A stretch of 64,000 nucleotides of DNA, taken from positions 23,561-87,560 of the forward strand of contig NZ_LJHQ01000043.1 in NCBI RefSeq assembly GCF_001295925.1. The letters are read 5' to 3'. This stretch comes from Allobosea sp. AAP35. Lineage in GTDB: Bacteria > Pseudomonadota > Alphaproteobacteria > Rhizobiales > Beijerinckiaceae. This document shows, piece by piece, positions 37,699 to 46,617 of this stretch (the stretch's first letter is position 1; each line of letters opens with the position of its first letter). A model generated the notes under the pieces. The model was not told where the DNA came from. It searched no databases and worked only from the letters and a program-made list of their open reading frames with translations. Both the position numbers and the translations under genes were made by a program.

Positions 37699-39186
37699 AT
37701 GGACGGGACGATTCAGATGAGTGAACTGTCTCCGTCCTTCGTTCCCAACATCATCGGCGGCAAGGAGCAGCCAGCCATAGGCGGGCAAACCCTCGACGTC
37801 TTGAATCCGCATGATGGTACGCGGCTTGCGGGTCTTGCGCGCTCGTCAGCGGCGGATGTTGCGGCTGCCGTCGCCAGTGCGCGCTCGGCGCAGGTGTCAT
37901 GGGCTGCAATCCCGCCGGTTCAGCGGGGCGAAATCCTGACCCGGATCTGCAATGCGTTGGAAGCGAACAAGAGTGAATTGGCCCAGATCGTGGCTCTGGA
38001 GGCAGGAAAGCGCCTTTCCGACGCCGCTGGTGAGGCATCAGCCGCCATACTTTGTGGGCGCTTTTTTGCTGGCGAAGGACAACGGTTGTTCGGCCGGACG
38101 ACGACAAGCGGAACGGCTGATAAATGGGCCATGACGATCCGGCAACCCTGCGGCGTTGCAGGGCTCATCATCGCCGCCAACACGCCTGCTCCGAACTTCG
38201 CCTGGAAGGTCTTTCCCGCACTGGTCTGCGGCAATGCCGTCGTTCTGAAGACGGCCGAGGATACCCCGATTTCGTCCTGGTTCATGGCCAGGATCGCGGA
38301 GCAGGCTGGTCTCCCCAAGGGAGTTCTCAATCTCGTTCATGGTTTCGGAAGTGAGGCGGGACAGGCGCTTGTCGAGCACGACGATATCGATGTCCTGAGC
38401 TTCACCGGTTCGACACGGGTCGGACGCATGATCGGCGAAACTGCTGGCAGGCGATTGAAGAAGGTCTCGCTGGAACTCGGCGGTAAGAATGCGCTCATCG
38501 TCTGTGATGACGCCGATCTCGATAATGCCGTCAAATGGGTCGTGGCGGCCGCTTTTTCCAATGCCGGCCAGCGCTGCGCGGCCGGTAGCCGCATCATCGT
38601 CTTCAGCAGCGTCTATGAGGCCTTTCAGGACAAGTTGATCGCTGCGACGCGCGCCCTGAAATTGGGTGTGGATGCCGATTGCGATCTCGGGCCGGTGATT
38701 AACCAGCGCCAGCTCGACCACATGTTGGCAGCGATCGACAAGGCGGTCCACTCAGGCGCGCATGTGCTCGTCGGCGGCGCGCGGGCGCAGGATTCATCCC
38801 TTTCGACGGGTTTTTACATGCAGCCGACCATTCTGGCGGGCTTGGCCGACGATGACGAGAGTTCCACGACCGAACTGTTTGGACCGATCACGGCGATGTA
38901 TCGCGTCCCCGATTTCGAAGCGGCGATCGCGTTGGCCAACCGATCGCCCTACGGATTGACGGGTTCTATCCACACCAGCAGCATCGACCGCGCCTTTGCC
39001 TTCATCGGTCGGCTTGAAGCGGGCGTGGCAGTCGTGAACGGCGGGACCCATGGATCGGAACCGCACATGCCCTTCGGAGGCACCAAGGCTTCCGGAAACG
39101 GGACGAGAGAGCCCGGAACCGAGGCGCTGGACATCTATACCAATCTCAAGGACGTCTATCTCAACATCCGTCCGCCGATTGGTTGA
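37699..39186 (+). CDS. Aldehyde dehydrogenase family protein
   Basis: A 495-residue NAD(P)-dependent aldehyde dehydrogenase. It has the conserved PNFAWKVFPALVCGNAVVLK, TAEDTPISSWF, FTGSTRVGRMIGE, the Glu in LELGGKNALIVCDDADLD, catalytic Cys in NAGQRCAAGSRI and the C-terminal MPFGGTKASGNGTREPG. It could oxidise an aldehyde form of the sugar precursor, or supply a sugar acid; the family does not tell. It is the last gene of the ulosonic-type cassette, directly joined to the SDR gene. Confidence 0.88.
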   Translation: MDGTIQMSELSPSFVPNIIGGKEQPAIGGQTLDVLNPHDGTRLAGLARSSAADVAAAVASARSAQVSWAAIPPVQRGEILTRICNALEANKSELAQIVALEAGKRLSDAAGEASAAILCGRFFAGEGQRLFGRTTTSGTADKWAMTIRQPCGVAGLIIAANTPAPNFAWKVFPALVCGNAVVLKTAEDTPISSWFMARIAEQAGLPKGVLNLVHGFGSEAGQALVEHDDIDVLSFTGSTRVGRMIGETAGRRLKKVSLELGGKNALIVCDDADLDNAVKWVVAAAFSNAGQRCAAGSRIIVFSSVYEAFQDKLIAATRALKLGVDADCDLGPVINQRQLDHMLAAIDKAVHSGAHVLVGGARAQDSSLSTGFYMQPTILAGLADDDESSTTELFGPITAMYRVPDFEAAIALANRSPYGLTGSIHTSSIDRAFAFIGRLEAGVAVVNGGTHGSEPHMPFGGTKASGNGTREPGTEALDIYTNLKDVYLNIRPPIG

Positions 39187-39728
39187 TGTTCGCGCCGGCT
39201 GCCTGTCCCGGTCATCATCTGGACGCGGCGCCCGTCAGTTTTGGCGTTCGGTTCAGCGGGGGCATTGTGACTCTTGCCTGAGAAGCATGGGCAAGGGTCG
39301 TTGTGTCCAACTTACGGCACAGGCGCGCTGAAGGGGGTTGGCCGGTTGGTTATGGTCGGCGCCGGCGGCTTGGGTACCTGCGTGGGTTCACATACCGCTT
39401 GAGCGTCCAGATACCCTTGGATGTCCCGCGTATCGTAGCTTCGCTGCCGTCAGCCCGGGCGGCGCGCCGTTAAAAGGTCTCAAGCCAGGCGGATGCATCA
39501 GCACCCGTACAGGGTCACCACGTCGCGCTGACCCGCCTCATCTTGCCGGGCGTGATGGTCTTGGCGAAGCCAATCTTGGCTGGCTGTGTGCGGCTGTAAA
39601 TGAGCTTGATCGTATCCAGCATCATTTCCGCCATCGTTCATCCGGGCATGACCCCATTCCGTGCAGGGTCCGGCCCTTTGCGCCGGCCGGGATGACCCGC
39701 GCATTTTACGAAGCTTGCGTCCTCCGCA
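39187..39728. other. 540-base intergenic stretch between convergent units
   Basis: No convincing gene. A 151-codon plus-strand frame (39338-39793) has an unnatural Pro/Arg/Gly-rich composition and runs into the convergent FkbM gene, so I treat it as chance. The right part carries a decayed palindromic repeat (39634-39697). Confidence 0.5.
39634..39697. repeat. Decayed intergenic palindromic repeat (CATCC...GGGATGAC family)
   Basis: Starts near TCGTTCATCCGGGCATGACC and ends GCCGGCCGGGATGACC. It is a shorter, mutated copy of the palindromes found downstream of nadE and of other genes in this window, placed just behind the stop of the FkbM gene. Confidence 0.55.
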
Positions 39729-40460
39729 TCATCCGAGCCTGCTCGCCCGATAAAGGAAATGACCAAAAAGCGGCTCACCCGATTCGGCGCTGAGTTGATT
39801 CTTGATGCCGGCCAGCCGGAAGCCAAGCTCGACCAGGGGCGCATGAACCTCCTCGAACAGGGCCTGGCCTTCATACATCGGCTTGAACGACATCTCGACC
39901 ATGACGTAGTCGGCGCTGCCGATGACGTTCCGTCCGCCGGCTATCACCTTATCCTCGACGCCCTGGACGTCCATCTTGAGAAAGATGCCTTTCGGCACCG
40001 TCAACGGGTCGATCAGGTCGTCCAGCCTCGCCAGCGGCACGTCGATCCGCTCGGCGATCTGTGACGTCTGCGGAAACTCCTTGCGGGAGATGTCGCCGAG
40101 CGGCAGCATCGAGGAGGCGGGGCCATAGGCGTTTATCTCGAACGTTGTCATGCCGGTGACGTTGGAAAGGGCCTGCGGGTACAAGGTGACCCCGGGAATC
40201 TTGCGGGCCGCCAGCGCTTCCCTCGCCGCGGGGATAGGCTCGAAAGCGATCGATTTCTCGGCCTTGAAAAAGCGCTGCAGGAATTCAAGAAAGGCGCCGT
40301 CGTTTGCGCCGATGTCGATCACGGTTCCAACCTGTGCGTTCGTCCTAAGCCAGCGGAACAACGAGTTGCTGGCATCGATCGAGCGATCGTCCGTGATCCG
40401 CTTGAATTCATAGCCATACCGGCGGAAGGAGGACTGCAAGGCCCGCTGGAGAAACTGCAT
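39729..40460 (-). CDS. FkbM-family methyltransferase
   Basis: A 243-residue SAM-dependent methyltransferase. Motif I is VIDIGANDGAFLEFL, followed by SIAFEPIPAAREAL, LARLDDLIDP, FLKMDVQGVEDKVIAGG and VEMSFKPMYEGQ. It differs clearly from the FkbM protein at 28620, so the two are not recent duplicates. It is the last gene of the minus-strand glycosyltransferase arm, about 270 bases downstream of gmd, and probably methylates a sugar hydroxyl in the glycan. Confidence 0.85.
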   Translation of the reverse strand: MQFLQRALQSSFRRYGYEFKRITDDRSIDASNSLFRWLRTNAQVGTVIDIGANDGAFLEFLQRFFKAEKSIAFEPIPAAREALAARKIPGVTLYPQALSNVTGMTTFEINAYGPASSMLPLGDISRKEFPQTSQIAERIDVPLARLDDLIDPLTVPKGIFLKMDVQGVEDKVIAGGRNVIGSADYVMVEMSFKPMYEGQALFEEVHAPLVELGFRLAGIKNQLSAESGEPLFGHFLYRASRLG

Positions 40461-40728
40461 GCTTCATGCTCCTGATCTGATCACATCCTATGTCCTGCCT
40501 ACATGCTTGAAAGCAAGTGTCGTTGTCCGCAGAGATCGGCTCGAACTGGACATCGTGCGAACGAGATGAAGATGAGGAAGCGCGGTTGCGCATTGAGGCC
40601 AAGTCGGCACTGCAGCACCGCACATGGGGGGCACTCAGCTTCGTTGTCGCGTCATGGCGAGATCAGCGTCTCCGCGCATGCGGTTGACGTCGCGCAAGAC
40701 GAGCAAGCGGCAGCGTCGCTGCGTTGAA

Positions 40729-41727
40729 TCAGTTTGCCTCGAGCCCCGACAGGTCGAAGTTCCCTGCTCTCCGGCGCATCTCGGCTTGCGCGAGCATGGC
40801 GACGACCGATGACATTCCGAATTTGGCGCGCCAGCCGAGTTGCTCATACGCCTTCTTGGGATCGCCGGCGCTGAATCCGATATCGGTCGGCCGAAGCAGC
40901 GTGCGATCCATCTCGACATGTTTGCGCCAGTCCAGGCCGAACCAGGCGAAGGTTTCGGCAACAAACTGCTCGAGGGAGCGGGTCTGGCCCGTCGCGATCA
41001 CATAGTCCGCAGGCGCGTCGGCCCTGAGCATCGCTGCCATCGCCTTGACGTATTCCGGCGCCCATCCGAAATCGCGTTCGACCGAAAGGTTGCCGAGCCG
41101 TAGCGTCTCGGCCTCGCCGGCGGCAATCGCTGCTGCGCCGGCGACGATTTTCTGGGTCACGAAACGACGGGGCCGCAACGGCGATTCGTGATTGAAGAGG
41201 ATGCCGGAACAAGCGAACTGTCCGTAGGCCTCACGATAGTTTGCCACCGTCCAAAACGCAGCGGCCTTGCCGACACCGTAAGGACTTCGTGGGTGAAAGG
41301 GCGTCGTTTCGCTGGCAGCTTCGACAGTGTCACCGAAACACTCGCTCGAGCAGGCATTGTAGATGCGTATGTCCGACTTGAGGAGACGCAGGCATTCCAG
41401 AATGTTCAGCGGGCCGAATATCGTCGAGTCGAGCGTCTCGACCGGCTGTCCGAATGACAGGCTGACTGAAGATTGCCCGGCCAGATTATAGATCTCGCTG
41501 GGGGCCGCATCTGAGACGACCTGCAGGACACTGCGGAAATCGATCAGGCTGGCGGAGTGAAGGCTGACGGCCTCCTTGATGCCCAGCCGGCTGAGATTGG
41601 CGAAGCTTGTCAGCTCCTTGTCGCGCGAAGTGCCATGAACCTCGTAGCCGAGGTCCAGCAGATGCTCGGCGAGGTAGGCACCGTCCTGGCCGGAGATGCC
41701 AAAGATAAGAGCGCGCTTGGCTGTCAC
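40729..41727 (-). CDS. gmd: GDP-mannose 4,6-dehydratase-type enzyme
   Basis: A 332-residue extended SDR converting, by family, GDP-mannose to GDP-4-keto-6-deoxymannose. Seen are LIFGISGQDGAYLAEHLLDL, YNLAGQSSVSLSFGQPVET, the catalytic CSSECFGD and YGVGKAAAFW (Tyr/Lys), and FNHESPLRPRRFVTQKIV. It lacks the usual SFNTGRID segment (TSRDKELTSFANL instead), like the divergent Gmd/Rmd branch. The GTG start at 41725-41727 overlaps the upstream stop as GTGA. With ManB at 15828 this gives a route to GDP-rhamnose, fucose or a talose derivative. Confidence 0.85.
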   Translation of the reverse strand: MTAKRALIFGISGQDGAYLAEHLLDLGYEVHGTSRDKELTSFANLSRLGIKEAVSLHSASLIDFRSVLQVVSDAAPSEIYNLAGQSSVSLSFGQPVETLDSTIFGPLNILECLRLLKSDIRIYNACSSECFGDTVEAASETTPFHPRSPYGVGKAAAFWTVANYREAYGQFACSGILFNHESPLRPRRFVTQKIVAGAAAIAAGEAETLRLGNLSVERDFGWAPEYVKAMAAMLRADAPADYVIATGQTRSLEQFVAETFAWFGLDWRKHVEMDRTLLRPTDIGFSAGDPKKAYEQLGWRAKFGMSSVVAMLAQAEMRRRAGNFDLSGLEAN

Positions 41728-43430
41728 GCGTGCAATCCGATCCGTTCGGCTTCGTAGATGAATGGCGTCCCAGACAGGATCCCCTCGCACACCACATCGA
41801 GGCCGGGAAACTGCCCCGGTCTTAGCGCGTCGATCGAGGGCAGGTCGATACCATAGATCTTTCCTTGCGCGGGCACGACAAACGGCAACGGCACCATGCG
41901 TCTGAAAAAGAAGTGATAGGCGTATTGTCTCGCCCGTTCGATCGTTTGCGGTGCCAGCATTGCGCCTGCGGGAAGCTTATCGAGAAGTGCGATGTAGTCG
42001 TCCCGACTTTCGGCGTCCTGCGTCAGGGCCTTGTTCCGGATCCATGCCTCACCGGCGACGATCACGGGTTTGCCGACGGCTGTCAATTCGACGCCGGTCT
42101 TGGTTCCGTAAATCAGGACCGTGTCGCACAACGCCATTGCGGCATAGGTAGAGATATTGCTCTCCGGTGCGATAATGAAGATGTTCTGGGGAAGCGTGGG
42201 ATAGCGCGCCTCAATCTCCCCGAGAAGCGGCTGTGCCGAGGGCACGGTTCCGCGGATCTCCGCCGGGTGAATGCGCAGCAGCAACTGCAGATCGGGGCGC
42301 TGAGAAAAATAGTCGATCGTTTCGAACACCCAGGCGATCATGTTGGGAAATGCGTTGGCGGGATAGTGCAGCTGCGCATCCCAAGCGACGTTGGACAGCA
42401 TTCCGATAATGGGCTTTTCGATGTCGAGACCGAGCTCGGCAACGAAGCGACGCGTGTCGTTGTCCGGCTTCTCGTGGAACCAGATCCAGTCGCGCGTCCC
42501 CGTAGCCCGGCTCTGGAGATAGGAGAGGATGTCGTCCTCCTCCTTTGCCGACCACGCCATGCTGTCCCAGGCCGCTGTCGGTTCGGTCATCAGCGTATGG
42601 TGATAGGTGTCGCCATGGCTGAAAATGAACGTGCTGCGCCGGTAAGACGGGTTCCAGTTGACCACGCGTACGCCCTTACGTCGCAAAACGTCGCCTGCCG
42701 GGCCCTGCGGGACATAGATGCCATGATGGAAGACTGCGACGTCGAAGCGTTCACGCGCCAGCAGGCGCTCATAGGCGAGGGCGGTCAGGGCGGCAGCCTC
42801 GACGAAACGGCGCAGCACTTCGTCGGCCTGCGGTCCCGCAGGAAGCGTCGCCGAGGCATAGTAGCGCAGCGCGCCCGCAAGCCCCTGCATCCCCAACTCG
42901 TCGCCCTCGGCTGAACGATGCGTTGAAAGGGCCTCCCGATCCCGTCCGGCGAGTTGCTTTCGCACAGCGTCTCGATCGGCCTCGCAGACGAGATCGGAGA
43001 GCCGGTGTTGCACGAGGCCAAGGGGCGCGAAGTGCGCCTCGCCGACGGCCATGCAGCCCTTGCAGATTGTATTGCGGAATTCGCCGGAGACGATTGCGGC
43101 CGGGTCCGGCACGGAGTGAGGCTCGACCTTCAAGCATGCAGGCAACACAGCATCGCATGCGATGAGATGAACCTCCGCCCCGCGCAGAGTCAGCGAAATC
43201 GCGAGCAGCGATTCAAGCAGCGACGCGTGCTGAAAGCCGGTTACGTTGGTCGCGACCAGGACTCGGGCGCCGTTCTTCGGCGCATCGACTGCCGCTCTCC
43301 AGCCAGCAGGGTTCGTCGATATCAGATTTGCTATCCCCTCCGGTGACGCAGCTTGAGATGCTGCTGCAACGGCCGGGCGCTTACCGAACCTGCGTTTGAA
43401 AGCTTCCACTAGGGCGGTGAGCTGCAACAT
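41724..43430 (-). CDS. Capsule-type (KpsS/KpsC-like) putative glycosyltransferase, paralogue B
   Basis: A 568-residue paralogue of the protein at 33975. Shared blocks are ATNVTGFQHASLLESLLAI, VLPACLKVE, FHHGIYVPQG, NWNPSYRRSTFIFSHGDTYH, WDAQLHYPANAF, LRIHPAEIRG, NISTYAAMALCDT and PVIVAGEAWIRNKA, with the same C-terminal YHFFFRRMVP. The second Cys pair is ICKGC instead of LCGYC. The resemblance runs over the entire length, so this is an old duplication inside the locus with divergence. A role as an ulosonosyl transferase, adding a second residue or a different linkage, is inferred. ATG 43430 is preferred; an upstream in-frame ATG at 43466 is less likely. It is coupled to gmd. Confidence 0.7.
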   Translation of the reverse strand: MLQLTALVEAFKRRFGKRPAVAAASQAASPEGIANLISTNPAGWRAAVDAPKNGARVLVATNVTGFQHASLLESLLAISLTLRGAEVHLIACDAVLPACLKVEPHSVPDPAAIVSGEFRNTICKGCMAVGEAHFAPLGLVQHRLSDLVCEADRDAVRKQLAGRDREALSTHRSAEGDELGMQGLAGALRYYASATLPAGPQADEVLRRFVEAAALTALAYERLLARERFDVAVFHHGIYVPQGPAGDVLRRKGVRVVNWNPSYRRSTFIFSHGDTYHHTLMTEPTAAWDSMAWSAKEEDDILSYLQSRATGTRDWIWFHEKPDNDTRRFVAELGLDIEKPIIGMLSNVAWDAQLHYPANAFPNMIAWVFETIDYFSQRPDLQLLLRIHPAEIRGTVPSAQPLLGEIEARYPTLPQNIFIIAPESNISTYAAMALCDTVLIYGTKTGVELTAVGKPVIVAGEAWIRNKALTQDAESRDDYIALLDKLPAGAMLAPQTIERARQYAYHFFFRRMVPLPFVVPAQGKIYGIDLPSIDALRPGQFPGLDVVCEGILSGTPFIYEAERIGLHA

Positions 43431-43495
43431 GACCTCTGGTGAGCGACAGTGGCTCGCGCGTCGCAATGCGAAGGCGATGGATGGCGAGACGGGCT

Positions 43496-44419
43496 TTACC
43501 TTTTGCGCAACGGTGCGTGCTGCCGCAAGTGGTAATCCGCGTGCTGGTTCCGCAGCTCATGGATCAGGTCAATATGCCGGCCGATGATGCCATTCTGCCA
43601 GTCTCTTGCATTCAGGCCCAGCACCTTGGCATGCGAGTCGAGCGATAGGCCAGTCAGGGCGCGAATCGCTTTCCAAACCCCGCGTCGAACAATCTGACGC
43701 GCGCCGTTGGGAAAATGCGCAGCATACGTTTTGTCATAGAGCGCAAGATAAGCGCGCTGGCGATCCTGCATCTTCGCGTAGTCGGGAGAGCTGGGGTCGG
43801 TCTCCCAGTTTCGGAAATGATGAATTGCTACATCGCGCGTGAAGACGATGTCGTAGCCGGCCAACAGCACCTTGGCGGTCAGATCCGGGTCGATTCCATA
43901 GTCGCGGAAGGCCTCGCTGAAATAACCCACCTCGCGCAGGACCTTGGTGGGCAGGACGCCTTGATTGACGTTCAGGATGCCGAATTTCGACAGCCCGCCG
44001 ATATAGGGCGCGCTGCAGAAGGGTCCCTGCACGTCGCGGACCTTAAGTCCGACCATGCCGACCCGGCTGTCCTGGGTGAGAATTCTGACCGCCTTGCCCA
44101 ACCCGTCGCCGACGACCTCGTTGTCGTCGGAAAGCCAGCAGACATAGGGCGTGGTGACTTGCTCGAACACCTGATTGTAAGCTGCGGCTTGGCCCAGTCG
44201 CTTGCCAACCAGGATCGGCACGATCGTGTCGGACCGGACGCTCTCCAGATACGCGATGGTCCCATCTGTCGATCCGGCGTCGGTCACATAGAGGCAATAC
44301 CCGATCGAGGTCGTGGCAACGATGCTCTCGATCGCCCGCCGAATCTGGTCGCAGCGGTTATAGGTACCGATCACGATCGACAGGAGAGGGCCGTTAATCG
44401 ACGTGTTGCTTGTCATCAT
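43496..44419 (-). CDS. GT2-family glycosyltransferase
   Basis: A 307-residue GT-A fold enzyme. It has SIVIGTYNRCDQIRRAIESI, VTDAGSTDGTIAYLE, the metal-binding WLSDDNEVVGDGL and a conserved acceptor segment YFSEAFRDYGIDPDLTAKVLLAG followed by HHFRNWETDP. The donor is unknown. Upstream genes on the same strand are the GT4 enzyme and another GT2; the spacing of about 50 bases to the GT4 suggests one operon running from 47514 down to 39729. Confidence 0.88.
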   Translation of the reverse strand: MMTSNTSINGPLLSIVIGTYNRCDQIRRAIESIVATTSIGYCLYVTDAGSTDGTIAYLESVRSDTIVPILVGKRLGQAAAYNQVFEQVTTPYVCWLSDDNEVVGDGLGKAVRILTQDSRVGMVGLKVRDVQGPFCSAPYIGGLSKFGILNVNQGVLPTKVLREVGYFSEAFRDYGIDPDLTAKVLLAGYDIVFTRDVAIHHFRNWETDPSSPDYAKMQDRQRAYLALYDKTYAAHFPNGARQIVRRGVWKAIRALTGLSLDSHAKVLGLNARDWQNGIIGRHIDLIHELRNQHADYHLRQHAPLRKR

Positions 44420-44466
44420 GGTCCTCGTTTGGCGCGGCGTCTATCGTTGATGCGCCTCCCACGTTA

Positions 44467-45708
44467 TCACGCCAGGGCTTGCGACAAATGATCCTGCTGC
44501 GGCTGCGTCAATGGCAGGCCAGCAACCTTCCGATAGGCCGCGACAAAAGTCGGAGCCGCTTTGTCCCAGGCGAAATCGCGCCGCCGGATTTGTCCCTTCG
44601 AACGCATCTCATGCCTCAATGCTTCGTCGGTCCAGACTCTTGTTAAGCAAGAGGCCATGTCCTCGGGATCTTTCGGATTGAAGAGCACGGCGGCGTCGGC
44701 GGTTACCTCGGGAATGCAGGAGGTCGCCGACGCAACGATGGGCACGCCGAATTGCATGGCTTCGAGCAGCGGCAGTCCCAGGCCCTCGAAAAGCGAGGGG
44801 AAGGCCAACATCTTCGCCTCCGCGAACAGCGAGACCAGAGCCTCTTCCGGAAGAGCGCCGACGAACTTGACCTGCGCCTCGATTCGGTGATGCCGGAGGC
44901 TCTCCTCGATCGTGGCTTGATGCGCCTGCGATACTCGTCCCGAGCAGACCAGCTTGATCGTGAGGCCATGTTTGGCCCGCACGATGCTCAGGGCTTCGAA
45001 AAGTGCGACATGATTCTTGTGGGGGAACGTCATGGCGGGATAGAATGCAAATTCCCCTTCGATCCCAAGCTCCCGAAGAACCTCGATGCGCCGCTCGGCA
45101 GGCGGGGGTGTCTGCATAATGTCCGAATCGCGCAAGATCACAGCGATCTTGTCGGGAGGAACCCCAAAGGTCTCGACAATGTCCCGCTTCGTCGTCGCCG
45201 TCGCAGTCACCACGAGTGCGGCACGCTGGCAGGCTCTCCGATACATCGCTGTGCGCCACTGGCGTTCGCCCGGCGAGAACAGATGCGGCAGGTGGATATG
45301 CTGCAGGTCCCACGGCTCATAGATCGACGGCAGGGCAGTATCAAAAGCGAGCTGATAGGGAAAGTGGACGAGTTGCGCTCCGGTCGCTCGTAGTTCGCGA
45401 TCACGCTCCACGGAGCCGGGCTTCATGATCCCCGCGATGGCCTCGGCGAGCTTTTGCCTCAGCGCCTTGGTGCTGGTCTCGCGATACCACGGGAAGACAT
45501 GGGCCCAAGGCGTCACGTCTGTGTTGGGATCCGCCAGCGCTCGCCACGGCTCGACGATGCTGGCGGGAGCGAGCAGCGTAACTTTGGCTGCCGAACCGGC
45601 CTGTCCCAGGCCATGGACCAGGGACAACAGGTTGGTCTGTACGCCGCCGGCCGAGCGGGGATCCAGCGCGGCGTGGATTGCGACATGAACCGGCCTAACG
45701 TCAGCCAT
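44467..45708 (-). CDS. GT4-family glycosyltransferase
   Basis: A 413-residue GT-B retaining glycosyltransferase. N-terminal: VHVAIHAALDPRSAGGVQTN; donor domain: FAFYPAMTFPHKNHVALFEAL, VKFVGALPEEALVSLFAEA and the EX7E segment FPSLFEGLGLPLLEAMQFGVPIV, as in mannosyl- and rhamnosyltransferases of O-antigen loci. The start at ATG 45708 overlaps the upstream GT2 stop by 8 bases. The longer frame to 46059 lies inside that GT2 gene and is not used. Confidence 0.9.
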   Translation of the reverse strand: MADVRPVHVAIHAALDPRSAGGVQTNLLSLVHGLGQAGSAAKVTLLAPASIVEPWRALADPNTDVTPWAHVFPWYRETSTKALRQKLAEAIAGIMKPGSVERDRELRATGAQLVHFPYQLAFDTALPSIYEPWDLQHIHLPHLFSPGERQWRTAMYRRACQRAALVVTATATTKRDIVETFGVPPDKIAVILRDSDIMQTPPPAERRIEVLRELGIEGEFAFYPAMTFPHKNHVALFEALSIVRAKHGLTIKLVCSGRVSQAHQATIEESLRHHRIEAQVKFVGALPEEALVSLFAEAKMLAFPSLFEGLGLPLLEAMQFGVPIVASATSCIPEVTADAAVLFNPKDPEDMASCLTRVWTDEALRHEMRSKGQIRRRDFAWDKAAPTFVAAYRKVAGLPLTQPQQDHLSQALA

Positions 45709-46615
45709 TCGGGTGCTGTTCCTGTGGAGCGGACGAGCGGCTGAGGATCGCTCCGAAGACAGTCTCCGCGGTTCGCGACGCATCGATCGTTTCGATCTCG
45801 ACGCGGCGAGGCTTGCCGCGCAGATGGCCCCATTGTTGCGCGTAGACGCCCCTGTCGTGGTCGAGCACCGAATTGTTCGACTGGCGCACCATCTCGGCAT
45901 CGTCGTAATAATGCTCCACGAGACTATCCGGCGCCGGAATGATGGCGTAATCGGCATCCCATATCCGCAGGCTGAGATCGCCATCGGCTTTGTAGAAGAC
46001 ATAGTCGTCTTCGTTGGCAAACCCGACCACCTGCATCGCCTCGCGCGAGAACAGGCCATGATTAACCATCAGACGGGCGCCCAGCGTCTCCTGTACGTAA
46101 TAGCGCCGATCCGCGGGCCAGTTCCGGAAGAAATAGGCAACGCCGCCAACACGCTTGCCGCTGGCGACAGCCTGGCGCGCGGTCTCGAGCGAGGCCGCGA
46201 TGGCGCCGGGCAGCAGGACGCAATCGTCGCTGATCATCAGAATCCAATCGGCCTGTGCCGCCTTGAAACCGAGATTCATGAAGTAGCCCCAAGATTTTCG
46301 CTCGATCGGCTTGCCTCTGAAGCTGCCGCGGTTGTGTTGGACAATCGTGACGATGTCACGTTGTGACATCAGCCAGTCGAGCGAGCCATCCGAGGAGCCG
46401 CCATCAATGACGATGATCTCATGCGGGATATCGACACAGTTGGCACGGACGCTTTCGATCGCGGCTTCAAGAAACGGACGCCGGTTGTAGCTGCCGAGCA
46501 CGATCGAGACTGAAGGCTTTTGCCGCGAGACCATGGGCACGGGGGCTGCCGCGAGCGTGCTGGGCGCAGCATTCACGCGACGAAGCGACCGTCGCAACCG
46601 GTTGACGATCCCCAT
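45701..46615 (-). CDS. GT2-family glycosyltransferase
   Basis: A 304-residue GT-A glycosyltransferase beginning MGIVNRLRRSLRRVN, a basic N-terminus. Core motifs: VSIVLGSYNRRPFLEAAIES, IIVIDGGSSDGSLDWLMS, WILMISDDCVLLPGAI and a C-terminal DDAEMVRQSNNSVLDHDRG. The start is ATG 46615, two bases downstream of the methyltransferase stop codon. Function in the glycan assembly is inferred from the neighbours. Confidence 0.88.
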   Translation of the reverse strand: MGIVNRLRRSLRRVNAAPSTLAAAPVPMVSRQKPSVSIVLGSYNRRPFLEAAIESVRANCVDIPHEIIVIDGGSSDGSLDWLMSQRDIVTIVQHNRGSFRGKPIERKSWGYFMNLGFKAAQADWILMISDDCVLLPGAIAASLETARQAVASGKRVGGVAYFFRNWPADRRYYVQETLGARLMVNHGLFSREAMQVVGFANEDDYVFYKADGDLSLRIWDADYAIIPAPDSLVEHYYDDAEMVRQSNNSVLDHDRGVYAQQWGHLRGKPRRVEIETIDASRTAETVFGAILSRSSAPQEQHPNG

Positions 46616-46617
46616 CG

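Noticed and set aside
39338..39793. A 151-codon frame in the 39.2-39.7 kb gap
   Set aside because: Unnatural composition, includes a decayed palindrome and ends inside the convergent FkbM gene.
40461..40728. Short frames between gmd and the FkbM gene
   Set aside because: Frames of up to 74 codons are Arg/Ser/His-rich and lack a ribosome-binding site; nothing supports a gene.
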